From the NCBI RefSeq assembly GCF_018294505.1, contig NC_057796.1, positions 272,485,906 through 272,549,905 of the forward strand: a stretch of 64,000 bases of DNA, in the 5' to 3' direction. This document shows, in pieces, positions 31,721 to 43,034 of the stretch (position 1 is the stretch's first letter; every line of letters begins with the position of its first letter). The translations under genes were made by a program, and so were the position numbers. The notes beneath the pieces were generated by a model. It made no database searches and was not told where the DNA came from. It saw nothing but the letters and a program-made list of their open reading frames with translations. The DNA is from Triticum aestivum. Lineage: Eukaryota > Streptophyta > Magnoliopsida > Poales > Poaceae.

Positions 31721-34700
31721 ATGGTGCTTTCATCGAGAGTTTCGCTGTGTGATCGGCAAAGGATCGATGGCTCGTCTGCAGATTAACTGCGACGTCGACA
31801 TCTTCGTGACCGGCTCGACTGGTCACCTTGGCTTGACCGAGGACTGTGCCCTGCCTCCGATCGTCATGTCCGGGCGAGGGCCTTCATCAACATCAACTCC
31901 GATCTCTATCATGATCATGGAGGAATTATCCTCGGAGCTCGAGGGCTCAACGTCAACATAGCCCTCGGGCGACCGTGCTGTTTTTCCGGACAGCGAACTT
32001 GTATCCGCTGCCACCACCTCCTCGAGCATCGCTTTGACGAATTGTGCGGAATTAAGTCTACAACAACCATGCAAAATTTCATCGAGTTCCGATGGAGAAA
32101 TCTCCAGCAATCTACGATATACCGGAGCCCTGTCAAATCTGGACGGGAATCTGGACGAGTTTAGGGCGTGGTCTCCAGAGCCAAGCTCGGAGGTCCTTTG
32201 GAAGATCCAACCGTTCATGTGCTGCGGAATTCCCATATCTACCACCCCTCAAAATTTTAGCTCGATCCGACCGTCCAAACTCCGGGAACCTTCCGATGAG
32301 TGGACCAATTTTTGGATCTGTTTTCCGCGCGAATACGAATCCGACCCGAGTTCATGTTTCTTCATGAACGTGATATTGGACAACCTTTTTAAAGGAATTT
32401 TTCTTCTAAGGTATTGCGTGTTGTTCTTAACACATGCCCATAAAATTTTAAGCCTTCTCTAAGGTTCTCTTCAACATCACGCTGGTGTCAAACCAGTCCG
32501 GTAACACTGCTCCACGGCTGCCGACCTGCGCTAGACATGTCGTCGCTTTGTTGAGCCGAGCTCAACTTCTTCGGATTATCGTCTCGGCGAGCCGAACAAG
32601 AGTTCGGCATCACGAAGGATAAATCATCACCAACATCACCCCCCCACAGATTACACGGAGCGGGCACTCCGGCATTGACCACGTCACGAGTTACGACCTG
32701 CATCGGCATGGTCGCATTGTTGCTTCTTCAAGCCGATGTCCATCACGCCGACCTACTTCGACTCATCGGCTGACATCGAGGCTTCGACACCTCGGCTGGA
32801 CCGGGGGCTCCGCTATTTCTTCATTAACATGCTCCGGTGACTTTGGCGTCATCGGCCGACCAGCTTCGACACATCGGCTGGCATGGTGGCTACAACGTCA
32901 CCTTACCGACCTGCTCCGTCACCTCGTCTGGACCGGGGACTTCGCCATCCCTTCATCAACCTACTCCGGAGACTTCGGCGTCGTCAACCGACCAGCTTCG
33001 TCACGTTATCTGGACCGGGGGCTTTGCCTCGGCGAGCCAACCTTTACCAGCATCGCCATGCGGTCGCTTCACCATCCATCAGGCAATGGGTATGCGGATT
33101 GAGTCCTAATTTTGGGAGTCACTTTCCTTCGGACTGCTACAACAAATAAACCAGGTGCTATTAATTCTAGTAATTTTTGCTTGTTTGGGTTTATTTTTCC
33201 CAAGGAATTATTACTCTGGTTTGTTCCATCATCTGTACACAGGTCTATCAAATGGTGACCGCATTAACGACGGTCGTGTGGTGGTTCGGTCAGTTTCCGT
33301 ACATAGTTCGGCGAACGCCGCATCCGGAACTCGGACCAATCTGTGAATTCAGGCTTTGCCACGCCTTTACCGCATCACGCCGACGCCCTGCATCGACATT
33401 GACTTCGGCGCCAGGCCACATATCTTTAAATAAATTATTTTACGTAAATTAATTACGCGAGGATTTATATATATATATTTATATTATTATTTTTTGGACC
33501 GCACTATTTTATATGTGTAGGTAATCGACTTCGACTGCGTCACGCGGTCACTTCGGCAAGCCGACGTGGTCGTCCCAATCGGCATAAATCGGCTTGCATG
33601 ATCACCTTGTTGGTCGAATTGCTATACCGACATGTTCAGTTGCCTTGGGGACTTCGGCATCATCGAGAGGGTTCTACCTCGTCGGTGTTCGGCGCACGGG
33701 CCATATTCCTTTAATTATTCACTTTGCATAAATTATTTATTATGCTACATTTTTTAATTTATTATTATTACTATTATCTCCTTCTTGCACTATTTTCTGT
33801 GCACACGCAAATTATTCGGGTTGGGAAGCGCTGTCACCTGGGCGTACTGACGTACCACGCCACCTCGGCTGGACAGGGGGCTTCGTCATCACTTCATTAA
33901 CCCACGCCGGGAACTTCGGCGTCATACTGCCGGCCTGCTTCGTCGCCTCGGATGGACTAGGGGTTCCACCTCGCCACATTGGCTGTGTTATGTCGCCACT
34001 TCGGAGTGCCGAGCTCTTCGCTCCGCCACCTCGGGACCGGCTTAGGGGCTAGGACCTTGTCCCGCCGTAAGCTCGGACCGCGTCATCGGTGACGAACACA
34101 TTAACCAGCTAAGTTGCTTTCATGCTCAAAGTTTTAAATTTTTAAATTGTGTTTGGTTCGACCATGCTCACATACGTTGTTTGTTAAAAGAAACTCCATT
34201 TACCCATGTTAACTGGGGGCTCTTAAAATTTATATGAGCCGTTTTATAGTATATATGTTTTCTTCTTGGTCGTTGCAAAATCTTTTTCTACCGCTCATTT
34301 TTTGACTCGAGTGTATGGTCAATAGCCGGATAGCCTGTCTTCTCTCTAAAAGCCGCTCGAGTTTAGTTCGCTAAACTGGCCTCGGAGAAGTACTCCGCCT
34401 TCGGGATAAGGAGCTTGAAGCCGTAGGCTGACCCGCTTGAAGTCTTGAGATCGGATGTGTCATGCTAAAGCACGACAGAAGCACAATTTTTTTTTCCAAT
34501 TTTCGGATTGGCACCAAACACTTGATCTAGTTCAGACGTCAAGTTTTTACTGAAGTTTTTTGGTTTTCCAAGCCTATGGCACTTTTAAACTATTTGTGTG
34601 TTTCGAGCATAAGTCTCGCAATGCAACGCCGGACACCTTTAGAGATTCGGCAAAAACATTCTCGGATATTGCTATATATGCATCGGTTTCGAATTGTGTC

Positions 34701-36991
34701 TTCGGTCAATAGTTGGGTTGCCCGGCTCCTGTGCCTGCCTCCTACGTTCCGCTTTGTTCGGCTAGGTGTGCAAAGGGAGAACCACTGCGATTGTGCTTCC
34801 AGCTCGCATGGTTAAGCACCTCAACGGACAAAGCCGAAAACTGACTCACAATAAGCGTAAACTGGTCAGCGATCCGATGACTGTGTTAAATGATGGGCCG
34901 TTCATAACATTGGCCGAAGTGTTTACGGCTTGACCTCGGTTGTCACCGAACACTAACCAGGGGCTAGTAGCTGGCCTCCCAACTTTAAGCTCATATGACT
35001 AAGTGAAAGTTATAAAGCCCGCATATCTGATTGCCTCGTTTCCGCTAACACAACCGCCTTCGGGCATCGAGAGGTCGGCTAAGGGTTGTTTGTTATTACG
35101 GAAACACCCTGCGTAGCATCTACAAGGGGATGGAAGCCGACGATGGGCCACTTTCAACTGATAAACGGTCGCAACGGAGTCAAAATAAACATATCATCGG
35201 CATTTGTATTTGATATACAAGGGCTGCCTTCCGTAATCATCGTTATAAAGCCATACATATGCATCAATTTGACTTCAGATTTTGGCCAAGCTGGGTTGCC
35301 TGGCTCCTGTGCTTACCCCTACGTTCCCGACTGTTCGGCTAGGCGGTAAAGGGAGCACCTCTGTGATTGTTACTACCGGGTCATCTGGGTTAGTACCTCA
35401 GACTGGGTGAGGCTGAAAGCTAGCAATCTTAAAGGATATAATTGGTCGGCAATGTCGAAAGTGAAAATTCAGGTTCGCTAAAGACCACATAGTTCCGGAA
35501 CTTTCCCCAAACTAAATTCTCAATATTTTTCTCCCACAATGATCGGAGGTGAGGTTTCATGATCATGGTTGGCATGACAACCCAAAGAAAGGAACCGATA
35601 GCGGAACTATTTTCTTTGGAAGATGTTTCTTACGTTAAAAAAGTAATATAACATATCTCTCTACGTACCTTTGTTTATAAAACCGTATGGCTGGATTGCC
35701 TTGTTTGTCGTAAATCTTTGCCCTTATAAAGGCTTTATAAAGTAGGACAAACACTCCCCAGCTACTGGCCGAGGAGGTTGAAGCCGATGGTCGGTCAACA
35801 AAGTTTTGTAAAATGCGGATCTGAGCATTAATGATGTAAAGTACTTTGATACATAGAGTCATTACACATAATTTGTGATTATACTTCAGATATCGATCCT
35901 TAATTCGGCCACCCCGTGCCCACATTAAGGCTCGGGGGCTACTGGGCTTCGGGCTTGTCATTTACTAATATTAAGGGGCACATCGATCCCCTGATCTGGT
36001 GTTGCCACCCGACCAGTGGCTCGGGGGCTAGTGCATTGCCTATTCAATGCAGAAAATTCAAAGTGCTCAGTGTTTGGCATGACCGAACTATGGACAAGCG
36101 CGTCTTCGGACAACAATAAGTACCATCTGGGACTTATCCGGCATCAAGCTAATATATCACGGCGACTTCTCACGACCCTCTCTCAGGGGCCCATCCGCCA
36201 ATCACTATTACCTCTAATATATTACACTGCGTTTCTATTCCTACGTATGTTGCTGAGCTAGGAGTTGATCCTTAGGCCGATTTCGCGAATCGACCTGAGT
36301 CTCAGGGGCTACTAGGATCAGCGGTCTTATGTCATCCTTCAGGTGCATCTCGGGTTTTAGACCGATACACACCTTGAGGGCTACTAGCTATATATCTCGG
36401 CAGAGAATAAATGGCACCAATCGAAAATATTGACAAAAAATCGGCCCGCGGTCAGGGTGGTGCACCACCTCGGAAGCAGTCCGGCATAAAGCTCGAGCGC
36501 CAGTGGCCGGCTACATAGAGGGCATTTCTGGCATTAAGCTCGGCTAAACTCCTTCGACTTTTTTGAGCCAAGGTGATCTATGACACCTCGGATATAGCCC
36601 GGTGTTGGAGCTCGGATACTCTCCGGCGTTGGAGCTTGGATACAGTCCGGCGTTGGAGCTCGGATACAGTCCGGCGTTGGTGCTCGATTACAAAGGATAC
36701 CTCGAATGCAGTCCGGTGTTGGGGCTCGGATGCAAGAGGACACCGCCGCATGGGAACAACTTCAAACCCGAGGTGTGGCGTAAAAATAACAAGGCATTGA
36801 TAAAGGCCGATAACTTAAAGGGGCTCCTCGGATACCCGACGTGTAAACACTTCGGATTTACTTCGGTGATTCTCAAGATCGAAGATGAGAAGATTTGTTG
36901 AACCAGTTTTCAAGACCGACGACCGAAGATGGAGAACCGTTCGGAAGGGTCGAGGAGCGTCCCCAACTTGAAGACCGGTTCAAGGGGCTAC
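31721..36991 (+). other. Non-coding internal region of the LARD-like element
   Basis: About 5.3 kb with no long frame and no domain. It is rich in imperfect repeats such as TTCGGCGTCATCGGCCGACC and CTCGGCTGGACCGGGGGCT (32700-34000). It also has at least seven polypurine-like words AGGGGCTA/GGGGGCTACT at about 34044, 34959, 35933, 36021, 36301, 36375 and 36981; the last is the real site next to the 3' LTR. A short AT-rich block lies at 33465-33500. Confidence 0.7.
36595..36735 (+). repeat. 24-bp minisatellite inside the LARD-like element
   Basis: Five to six imperfect copies of a 24-bp unit GTCCGGCGTTGGAGCTCGGATAC. The first copies are nearly exact and the later ones diverged. It produces a CIRAPTPD-type repeat frame on the minus strand, which is not a gene. 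Confidence 0.85.
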
Positions 36992-37472
36992 TGACGGTGT
37001 CCTGGACTAGGGGGTACTCACCGCATCATCTCCCGACCAGGTGGATCGGCCGAGGACCCCCATGGCGGTTCACTCATGGGCCACTTCGGCAGCCCATGCC
37101 GCATACAAGGAGTATTCCACAAGACTTGGTGATCAAGACAAGGACTCCTCTCCACCAACGTATTCGGCTAGGACTCTTGTTATCCTAGGCCTCTGGTGCA
37201 TTATATAAGCCAAGGCCAGGCTAGTCGATAGATCATTATGACATTAATCATCATACCCCTAGGGTTTATACCATAACATATGGTCGCGGAGTAGATCAAC
37301 TCTTGTAATCTCTATATTCATCAAGATCAATCAAGCAGGAAGTAGGGTATTACCTCCATCAAGAGGGCCCGAACCTGGGTAAAACATCGTCTCCTTCGTT
37401 CCTGTTACCATTGATCCGAGAATCCACAGCTTGGGATCCCCTACCCGAGATCTGCCGGTTTTGACACCGACA
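36992..37472 (+). repeat. 3' LTR of the LARD-like element
   Basis: 481 bp, uninterrupted. Compared with the rejoined 5' LTR I count five substitutions and one single-base gap (about 1%), apart from the copia target site. Confidence 0.92.
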
Positions 37473-37619
37473 GAGGGTAGGCTTAAGCCTGATGAAGCCC
37501 ACCTAGTAGACTCGCCACTGCTATGGCATACTTCATTCTTCAGATGTGGACTCCTAGCGGGACTCGGTTATGTGTTTGGAAGGCCTCCCCAAAGCGTAGA
37601 ACTGGATGTGGGCTTAGTC

Positions 37620-37900
37620 CCACTTCCCATAGACACCCATCACATGATCATCCTTGATATCTTGCTATAGGCCTTCTCCAAGTCGATGAAACCGTACGAA
37701 GATCACCTCTATAGCCGATCTCTCAGGGATAAAAAAATTGTTTTCTTACATTCGTATATCTTATCAAACAATGCTCAATTACTCTCTTCCAAAGCTTCAT
37801 AATATGACTAATTCCATCATGATTAGTACAACTTCGGATACCCCATTTATTCTTGAAGATGAATATACTAGTGTGCTCTTCCTCCACTATTTGGATATCT
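37620..37900 (-). pseudogene. LINE reverse transcriptase relic
   Basis: On the minus strand FIDLEKAY is readable at about 37670-37693, followed by a worn match to the DKIPRNVMWW region. Upstream, near 37770-37830, there is a worn match to the MKLWERVIE region of plant LINE RT. Stops and frameshifts interrupt it throughout. It is an old fragment with no ends visible. Confidence 0.6.
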
Positions 37901-37912
37901 TATTCTAAAAAG

Positions 37913-38662
37913 AGACGCTCCCACGGGCGGCCATGAGCGAACCCTTGTCGCCGCTCGCGTCACACCCCAACGCCTCTCCTAGCCGCCATGGGCAAAGCCT
38001 GCGTGACACGACGATTGCGGGGCCATTTCCTCCTCCAATCGGGGTTGGCCACTTTGATGGGTGCTCGCGCTGGTGCTCGACATGGTGAGGTGATGCAGCG
38101 CAAGGTGACCTGGAGGCATCTCCCGCAGAGAGGCGAGGCAGCGCGGCGCGAGCGTGTGGGGTGGCCTGGCTGGTGCGGATATGCCATGCGTGGGTCGCAT
38201 CACGGTGCGAGGTGTTGCTGCGTTTTGGGCGAGGCTGTGCCGGGACGCACGACGCGGGCATGGCGCTGGTGCGCTTCGGGGGTGCGCACGAGGCCCGGGC
38301 AACATGGATATGCACCCTGGTGGTCGCGTGGTGGTCGGTTGTGGTGGTGTAGCTCCGACGGCATTTGCAGCTCGGGTGGCGCGGCTCGGTGGCCCTGAGC
38401 GACGCGGGAGGGTAGCTCCATGCGGTGAGTGTAACGGAGCTGGTCTCCGATGGGCGCAAAGTGGCGTGTGTGGGGCGCGTCAGCGCGTCTGATGTATGGC
38501 TACAGTCCGAAACCATGGTGGTTCTTGGCATGAGGCATCGCTCCTCTGCTCCCTGTCGGCATGGTGCTCGATAGGGTGCGAGACTCGCGCTCCGTCCGGT
38601 GGTCCAACGTTTGGTTGACCATTGATGGATCTGCCACCTGGTGTTGGAGCTTGGTCGTCGTT
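37913..38662. other. GC-rich region, no supported gene
   Basis: GC-rich sequence with long open frames on both strands (up to 269 codons on the minus strand, 38714-37905). The predicted peptides are Ser/Pro/Arg/His-rich without any domain, and frames on opposite strands overlap completely. I treat them as by-products of base composition. Confidence 0.4.
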
Positions 38663-39170
38663 GGCCTTTGTGAGGTGCGATTGGTTGTGGTGGATCTCGA
38701 CGCTTCTTCATCAATGGGTGTGTTCGATGGTGGTGGTTGGTGGTCTTGATGGCGTTTGCGCCAGTTGATGTGTGGCGAACGGTGTGTCCAGAGCTTGGGT
38801 GAAGACCTTGTCTCGGCTACGTGTCATGTCCTTGGCCTTTGTTAGGTGCGATTGGTTGTGGTGGATCTCGACACTTCTTCATCAATGGGCGTGTTCGATG
38901 GTGGTGGTTGGTGGTCTTGACGGCATTCGCGCTGGTTATGTGTAGCGAACGGTGTGTCCAGAGCTTGGATGAAGACCTTGTCTCGGCTACGTGTCGTGTC
39001 GTTGGCCTTTGTGAGGTGCGATTGGTTATGGTGAATCTCGACGCTTCTTCATCAATGGGCGTGTTCGATGGTGGTGGTTGGTGGTCTTGACGGCGTTCGC
39101 GCCGGTTGATGTATGGCGAACGATGTGTCCAGTGCTTGGGACCTTGTCTCGGCTACGTGTCGTGACCAGC
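38663..39170 (+). repeat. Three tandem copies of a ~171-bp unit
   Basis: Copies start at 38663, 38834 and 39004 with GGCCTTTGTGAGGTGCGATTGG, run through CGACGCTTCTTCATCAATGGG, GATGGTGGTGGTTGGTGGTC and GGCGAACGGTGTGTCCAG, and end ...CTCGGCTACGTGTCGTG. The third copy lacks about 16 bp (AGCTTGGATGAAGACC) and is truncated at GACC. Copies are over 90% alike by eye. Confidence 0.88.
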
Positions 39171-40550
39171 GATGGCAACAAGTGCAGGTGTCGTTGACCT
39201 TCACGAAGGCATCGCTGCAACACCCCTCTCGCACGGATCCAGTCGTCAGTGCAGTTCCAAGGAAAAACCTTATCATGCGTGACCGAACGATGGTAGCACC
39301 TTGGTGTCGTTTTCCGCTTGGTTTATGATAGTTTTCACTTGATTTCAAATTTGAAATTAATTAACTGTGCAAGTACTGCTTAAAAAGTCTTTTTTTGCCT
39401 CCGTTTCAAAAAAAATCTAACAAGAGAAAAATAGTTGTTGCTATCACTAGTAAAAAAAATACAGAAGTTTTGTTTTAGAAATCATGCAATGATACAAAGG
39501 CTTAGCGACAAAAAACAAAATTATCCCTAAATTAGATGTGATCAATGCGAACCAACCCAAAGTCCAGCACCAGCCGTGCATTTCAAGTGCAGGTTTGACA
39601 CAAGGCCACCAACCAGTTCACAGGTGTGCCCTCGCCTGGCAAGGTGTCGACCACCGGACGGCAAAAAGAAATCCGACGGCAGAGAATCACCGAAGCTGGC
39701 AAAGCGGCCACACGACAAATCTGAACCCGGCGACAACCGTGACCTTCGCCCCGCAACCTCAAGCGGCCCCTCCGCACATGTCGCTCTCCACCACAGCCGG
39801 ACCGGGACCGGACGAGCCGGCCATTGTCGTCCAATCAAGGCGCGCGCACACGAGCAGCTTGCCGAGGCCGGGGCCTTTCCCAACGTCCTCTTCACGTGAA
39901 CTCACTCAGCCAATGGTCCAGTGCAAAGTCAAGGCCGCCATCACCACGTATCAGCGTCAGGAAAAGGAGAAGTGCGTATCGTCCTGTGACTCGGCGAGTT
40001 GCTCAACAAACGGGACGAAGGTGGCGTCCTCTCCCTTCCTGATATTTGGGACACCTACACCTGCGGCAAGGACGAACAAAAGATGTTTAGTCAGATATCA
40101 GTGGAATTGCGTGTCCAATCTACGACGAAAAGCAGTGACGTTCATGCTCTGTAAGTCGCAAAATGAAGCGGGGAATTCAAATAGGAAGAAAATCTGAAGA
40201 AAACTAGAGTGGATGGTGGTAGTTGCGAGGAGAGTAGGGATAACAGTATTGTCTACAAGTATCAAAATGTACTAAAATGCTACTGCAGTTAGGTGATATT
40301 CTAGATTAGTTTGTTGGTTGTTTACACCAGAGTTCACAAAGATATATCAAAAGGAACACGTAAAGATAGTAGCAAGCTGGTGAATTTATTTGCTACCATC
40401 ACATGCAAAGAACCAGTAGACAGCTATCAGACTTACTTTTAAAGTCATGCACGATAGCTACATTCCAGAAACCACACGAAGCCACTTTTCACAACATCGT
40501 TGAATTCACGAAATTTAGTATGTGTAAGGTTACGCGCATTATTGAAGCCC
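39171..40550. other. ALMT upstream region, no supported gene
   Basis: Holds a 219-codon frame (39538-40197, + strand) without a domain and with opposing frames of similar length, so I do not call it a gene. The last few hundred bases have the look of a promoter region before the TATA box at 40555. Confidence 0.4.
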
Positions 40551-40554
40551 AGAC

Positions 40555-40565
40555 CTTATATAAAG
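40555..40565 (+). promoter_or_regulatory. Likely TATA box of the ALMT gene
   Basis: CTTATATAAAG lies about 95 bp before the ALMT start codon, leaving room for a 5' UTR of about 65 bp. No other TATA-like word is better placed. Confidence 0.55.
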
Positions 40566-40655
40566 AGCTGATGGCGGAAGGAGCATCACTTACTGTTGGT
40601 AGCATTGCCATCTTCCAAGGAACCTGAGCATTCATCTTGAGCCCAGGCTGCAAGA

Positions 40656-42775
40656 ATGGCTTGTGCTGTAGATCCCAGCAGCAACAAGAACAGCTTGCTG
40701 ATGCTTCCTGAGAGAGTGAAGAAGATCACCAGGATTCCTGCTTCGTGGTGGGCGTACGCATGGAGTATTGGAAGAGAAGATCAAAGGAGAGCCATTCATG
40801 CTCTCAAGGTTGGGACAGCTCTCACACTAGTCTCGCTCTTGTATATACTAGAACCGTTGTTCAAAGGAGTGGGAAAGAATGCAATGTGGGCTGTCATGAC
40901 GGTTGTTGTTGTGCTCGAATTTACCGCAGGTAATCTACTAGCATCATATTGATTATAATATGGTATTTGTGGATGTAGTTCTTCGGTTTCTAACAAGTGA
41001 GTGCTGATCAACAGGTGCAACCATATGCAAAGGTCTGAATAGAGGGTTCGGAACAGTCATAGCGGCATCTCTAGCATTTATCATTGAACTTGTAGCAGTA
41101 AGATCTGGAAAAGTTTTCCGCGGTTTCTTTGTGGCATCTTCAGTATTTCTGATAGGTATGTACCTTGTAAAATTGGAATTTAGGATGGCCAAATTAATAG
41201 TATCTTATGCCGTAGCATTTTCAATGACAGGATTCGCGGCAACATATTTGAGATTCTTCCCATCCATTAAGAAGAATTATGATTATGGTGTGGTGATTTT
41301 TTTGCTAACCTTCAATCTGATAACGGTCTCAAGCTTCCGCCAGGAGAACATACTGCCTTTAGCACGAGATCGCTTGAGTACAATTGCCATAGGGTGTGCC
41401 ATATGCCTCTTTATGAGCCTCTTTGTGTTGCCAAACTGGTCGGGAGAGGACCTCCACAGCCGCACTGCGCACAAATTTGAAGGATTGGCAAGATCAGTTG
41501 AAGGTGGGTATCACATATATGGTGTTAACACGCTAACTATTATCATACTAATAGCTTAATCTTTAATGTAAGAAAATATCAGAACTCAGTAGTATCTTAC
41601 CAAAGAAAAATTGCAGGTTGTGTGAATGAGTATTTCCGAGATCAAGAGAAGCATGATAACATTCTTGATAAGCAGACATCGAGAGCTTCCATTCATACTG
41701 GGTATAGAGAAGTACTAGACTCAAAATCAAGTGACGAGTCCCTGGTAATTAAATCATCATTTGATGCTTCAATCTTCTTATCCTTTTCTCCGTGCAATTG
41801 TTTTTATCAGATTGATGTCATGGATGTCTCTTATTTCAAAAAGTATATGCCCTCAAATAATAACAATTGGCCAGGCACACTATGCAAGCTGGGAGCCAAG
41901 ACACTCAATGCAGTGTTACAGTTACCCATGGCAAAAGTATGTGAAGCTCGGATCTGTGCTTAGACACTTCGCATATACTGTCGCTGCACTTCATGGATGC
42001 CTTGAATCAGAAATTCAGGTACTGCAAAAAACTTATGATATAACATGCTTTTCCAGATTTACCTGACATATCAATATTATTTCAAGCAAAACCATCTTTC
42101 TGTAAATAACCTGTGCTCACAAAGTTATATTTATCGATGTTGAAGACTCCGACATCCGTCAGATCACTATTTCGAACCCCATGCACTAGAGTTGCACGAG
42201 AGGTGACCAAGGTTCTACAGGAGCTTGCAGACAGCATAAGAAATCACCATCGTTGTGCCCCTGATGTGTTGTGCGATCATCTTCATGAAGCACTACAGGA
42301 TCTAAACTCAGCAATAAGGTCACAACCACGGCTATTTCTCGGCTCAAAACATGGATCTGCCAATAGTCGTATGCTAATGGAACTGAATTCAAGCAAGCAT
42401 GCCACCTCAAGAACTGCTCTGCCCTCATTCAAGACTGATACAGCATCGATATTAGAAAGGAAGAACACAAAAGCAGATCAACCATCAGAACGCAGTGAGA
42501 GGAGCACATTAGGGCGGACGCTAAGTAAGATAGCTATCACGAGCCTTGAGTTCTCTGAAGCACTACCATTCGCTGCTTTTGCTTCGTTACTGGTAGAAAT
42601 GGTAGTACGACTGGAGTTGGTTATTGAGGAAGTAAAGGAACTGGAAAGGGCTGCAAATTTTAAAGAGTTCACTCGCCATGACCATCTGACCATTGATATC
42701 ACTTGCAAGGAGGAGAAGAGAAACAATGATGGTGTGCGATTAGGGAGCCACACAGTTTCTCCTGCAGCTGAATAA
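40656..42775 (+). CDS. ALMT: Aluminium-activated malate transporter family protein (six exons)
   Basis: Exons as I read them: 40656-40929, 41015-41155, 41231-41503, 41617-41744, 41875-42018, 42146-42775. They give a 529-residue frame with GT/AG junctions and consistent phases. ALMT proteins are anion (malate) channels of the plasma membrane or tonoplast, used in organic acid exudation, guard cells or vacuolar transport. The N-terminal half has six hydrophobic segments (near ALTLVSLLYIL, AMWAVMTVVVVLEF, VIAASLAFIIELVAV, FFVASSVFLIGFAATY, YGVVIFLLTFNLITV, TIAIGCAICLFMSLFVL). Family hallmarks are TVVVVLEFTAGAT-CKGLNRG-GT, KKNYDYGVVIFLLTFNLI and WEP at exon 5. The WEP motif is usually followed by GHGRFRFRHPW but here by RHSMQCYSYPW, a visible departure. 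The C-terminal half is the usual cytosolic helical domain. I cannot place it within the family; it does not look like the TaALMT1 type from what I recall. Confidence 0.92.
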
Positions 42776-43034
42776 ACACTCATGGGTAGATCAAAGCAGC
42801 AGTGTATAGATCATTCTGAAAATAATATGTATTTATTCTTTGGTTAGAAAAAGATGAGTGGTGTGATTTCAATAACTACTGTTAGCATGATATACATTTA
42901 GGTGCAATTAAATATTCTCCGTCTATCAATCAGTCGTTTGCAGATGTCCCAGCGATCAGACCTGTTTTCTGGACTCAGTAAGTAATGATTTGTATCCACA
43001 TATCCTTCTCTGACCCGTGTTTCATATTGGATGA
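42776..43034. other. Convergent intergenic region
   Basis: 259 bp between the ALMT stop and the GTPase stop. It must hold both 3' UTRs, so the transcripts probably overlap tail to tail. AATAATATGTATT near 42820 is a possible ALMT poly-A signal. No other feature seen. Confidence 0.6.

Larger units (their letters stand above)
13778..37472 (+). mobile_element. Non-coding LTR retrotransposon (LARD-like), TSD GAGGG
   Basis: The LTRs start TGACGGTGTCCTGG and end CACCGACA. The 5-bp duplication GAGGG is perfect (13773-13777 and 37473-37477). The 5' LTR is split by the copia nest into 13778-13967 and 31429-31720 (482 bp after removing one TSD), and the 3' LTR is 36992-37472 (481 bp). The native internal region, 31721-36991, has no gag, protease, integrase, RT or RNase H that I can find, so the element must have depended on proteins from another element. 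Its LTR and leader style is that of Triticeae gypsy elements, and I do not name a family. Confidence 0.85.
13632..37520. mobile_element. hAT-like MITE (189 bp), split by the nested LTR elements
   Basis: The left part is 13632-13777 and the right part 37478-37520. The ends CAGTGGCGAATCTA and (reverse complement of the right end) CAGTGGCGAGTCTA differ at one of 14 bases. A perfect 8-bp duplication CTATGGCA lies outside both (13624-13631 and 37521-37528). Eight-base duplications are the hAT signature. Removing the inner LTR element and one GAGGG copy gives a 189-bp MITE. This is the outermost and therefore oldest layer of the nest. Confidence 0.85.

Noticed and set aside
36534..36743. Repetitive CIRAPTPD peptide frame
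   Set aside because: A by-product of the 24-bp minisatellite.
37905..38714. 269-codon frame on the minus strand
   Set aside because: Low-complexity Ser/Pro/His/Arg peptide, fully overlapped by long + strand frames and partly inside the 171-bp repeat; base-composition artefact.
39538..40197. 219-codon frame upstream of ALMT
   Set aside because: No domain, no promoter or splice context, and opposing frames of similar size over the same bases.
41622..41963. 113-codon frame overlapping ALMT exon 4
   Set aside because: It reads through intron 4; the spliced frame matches the family (SDESL then AHYASWEP).
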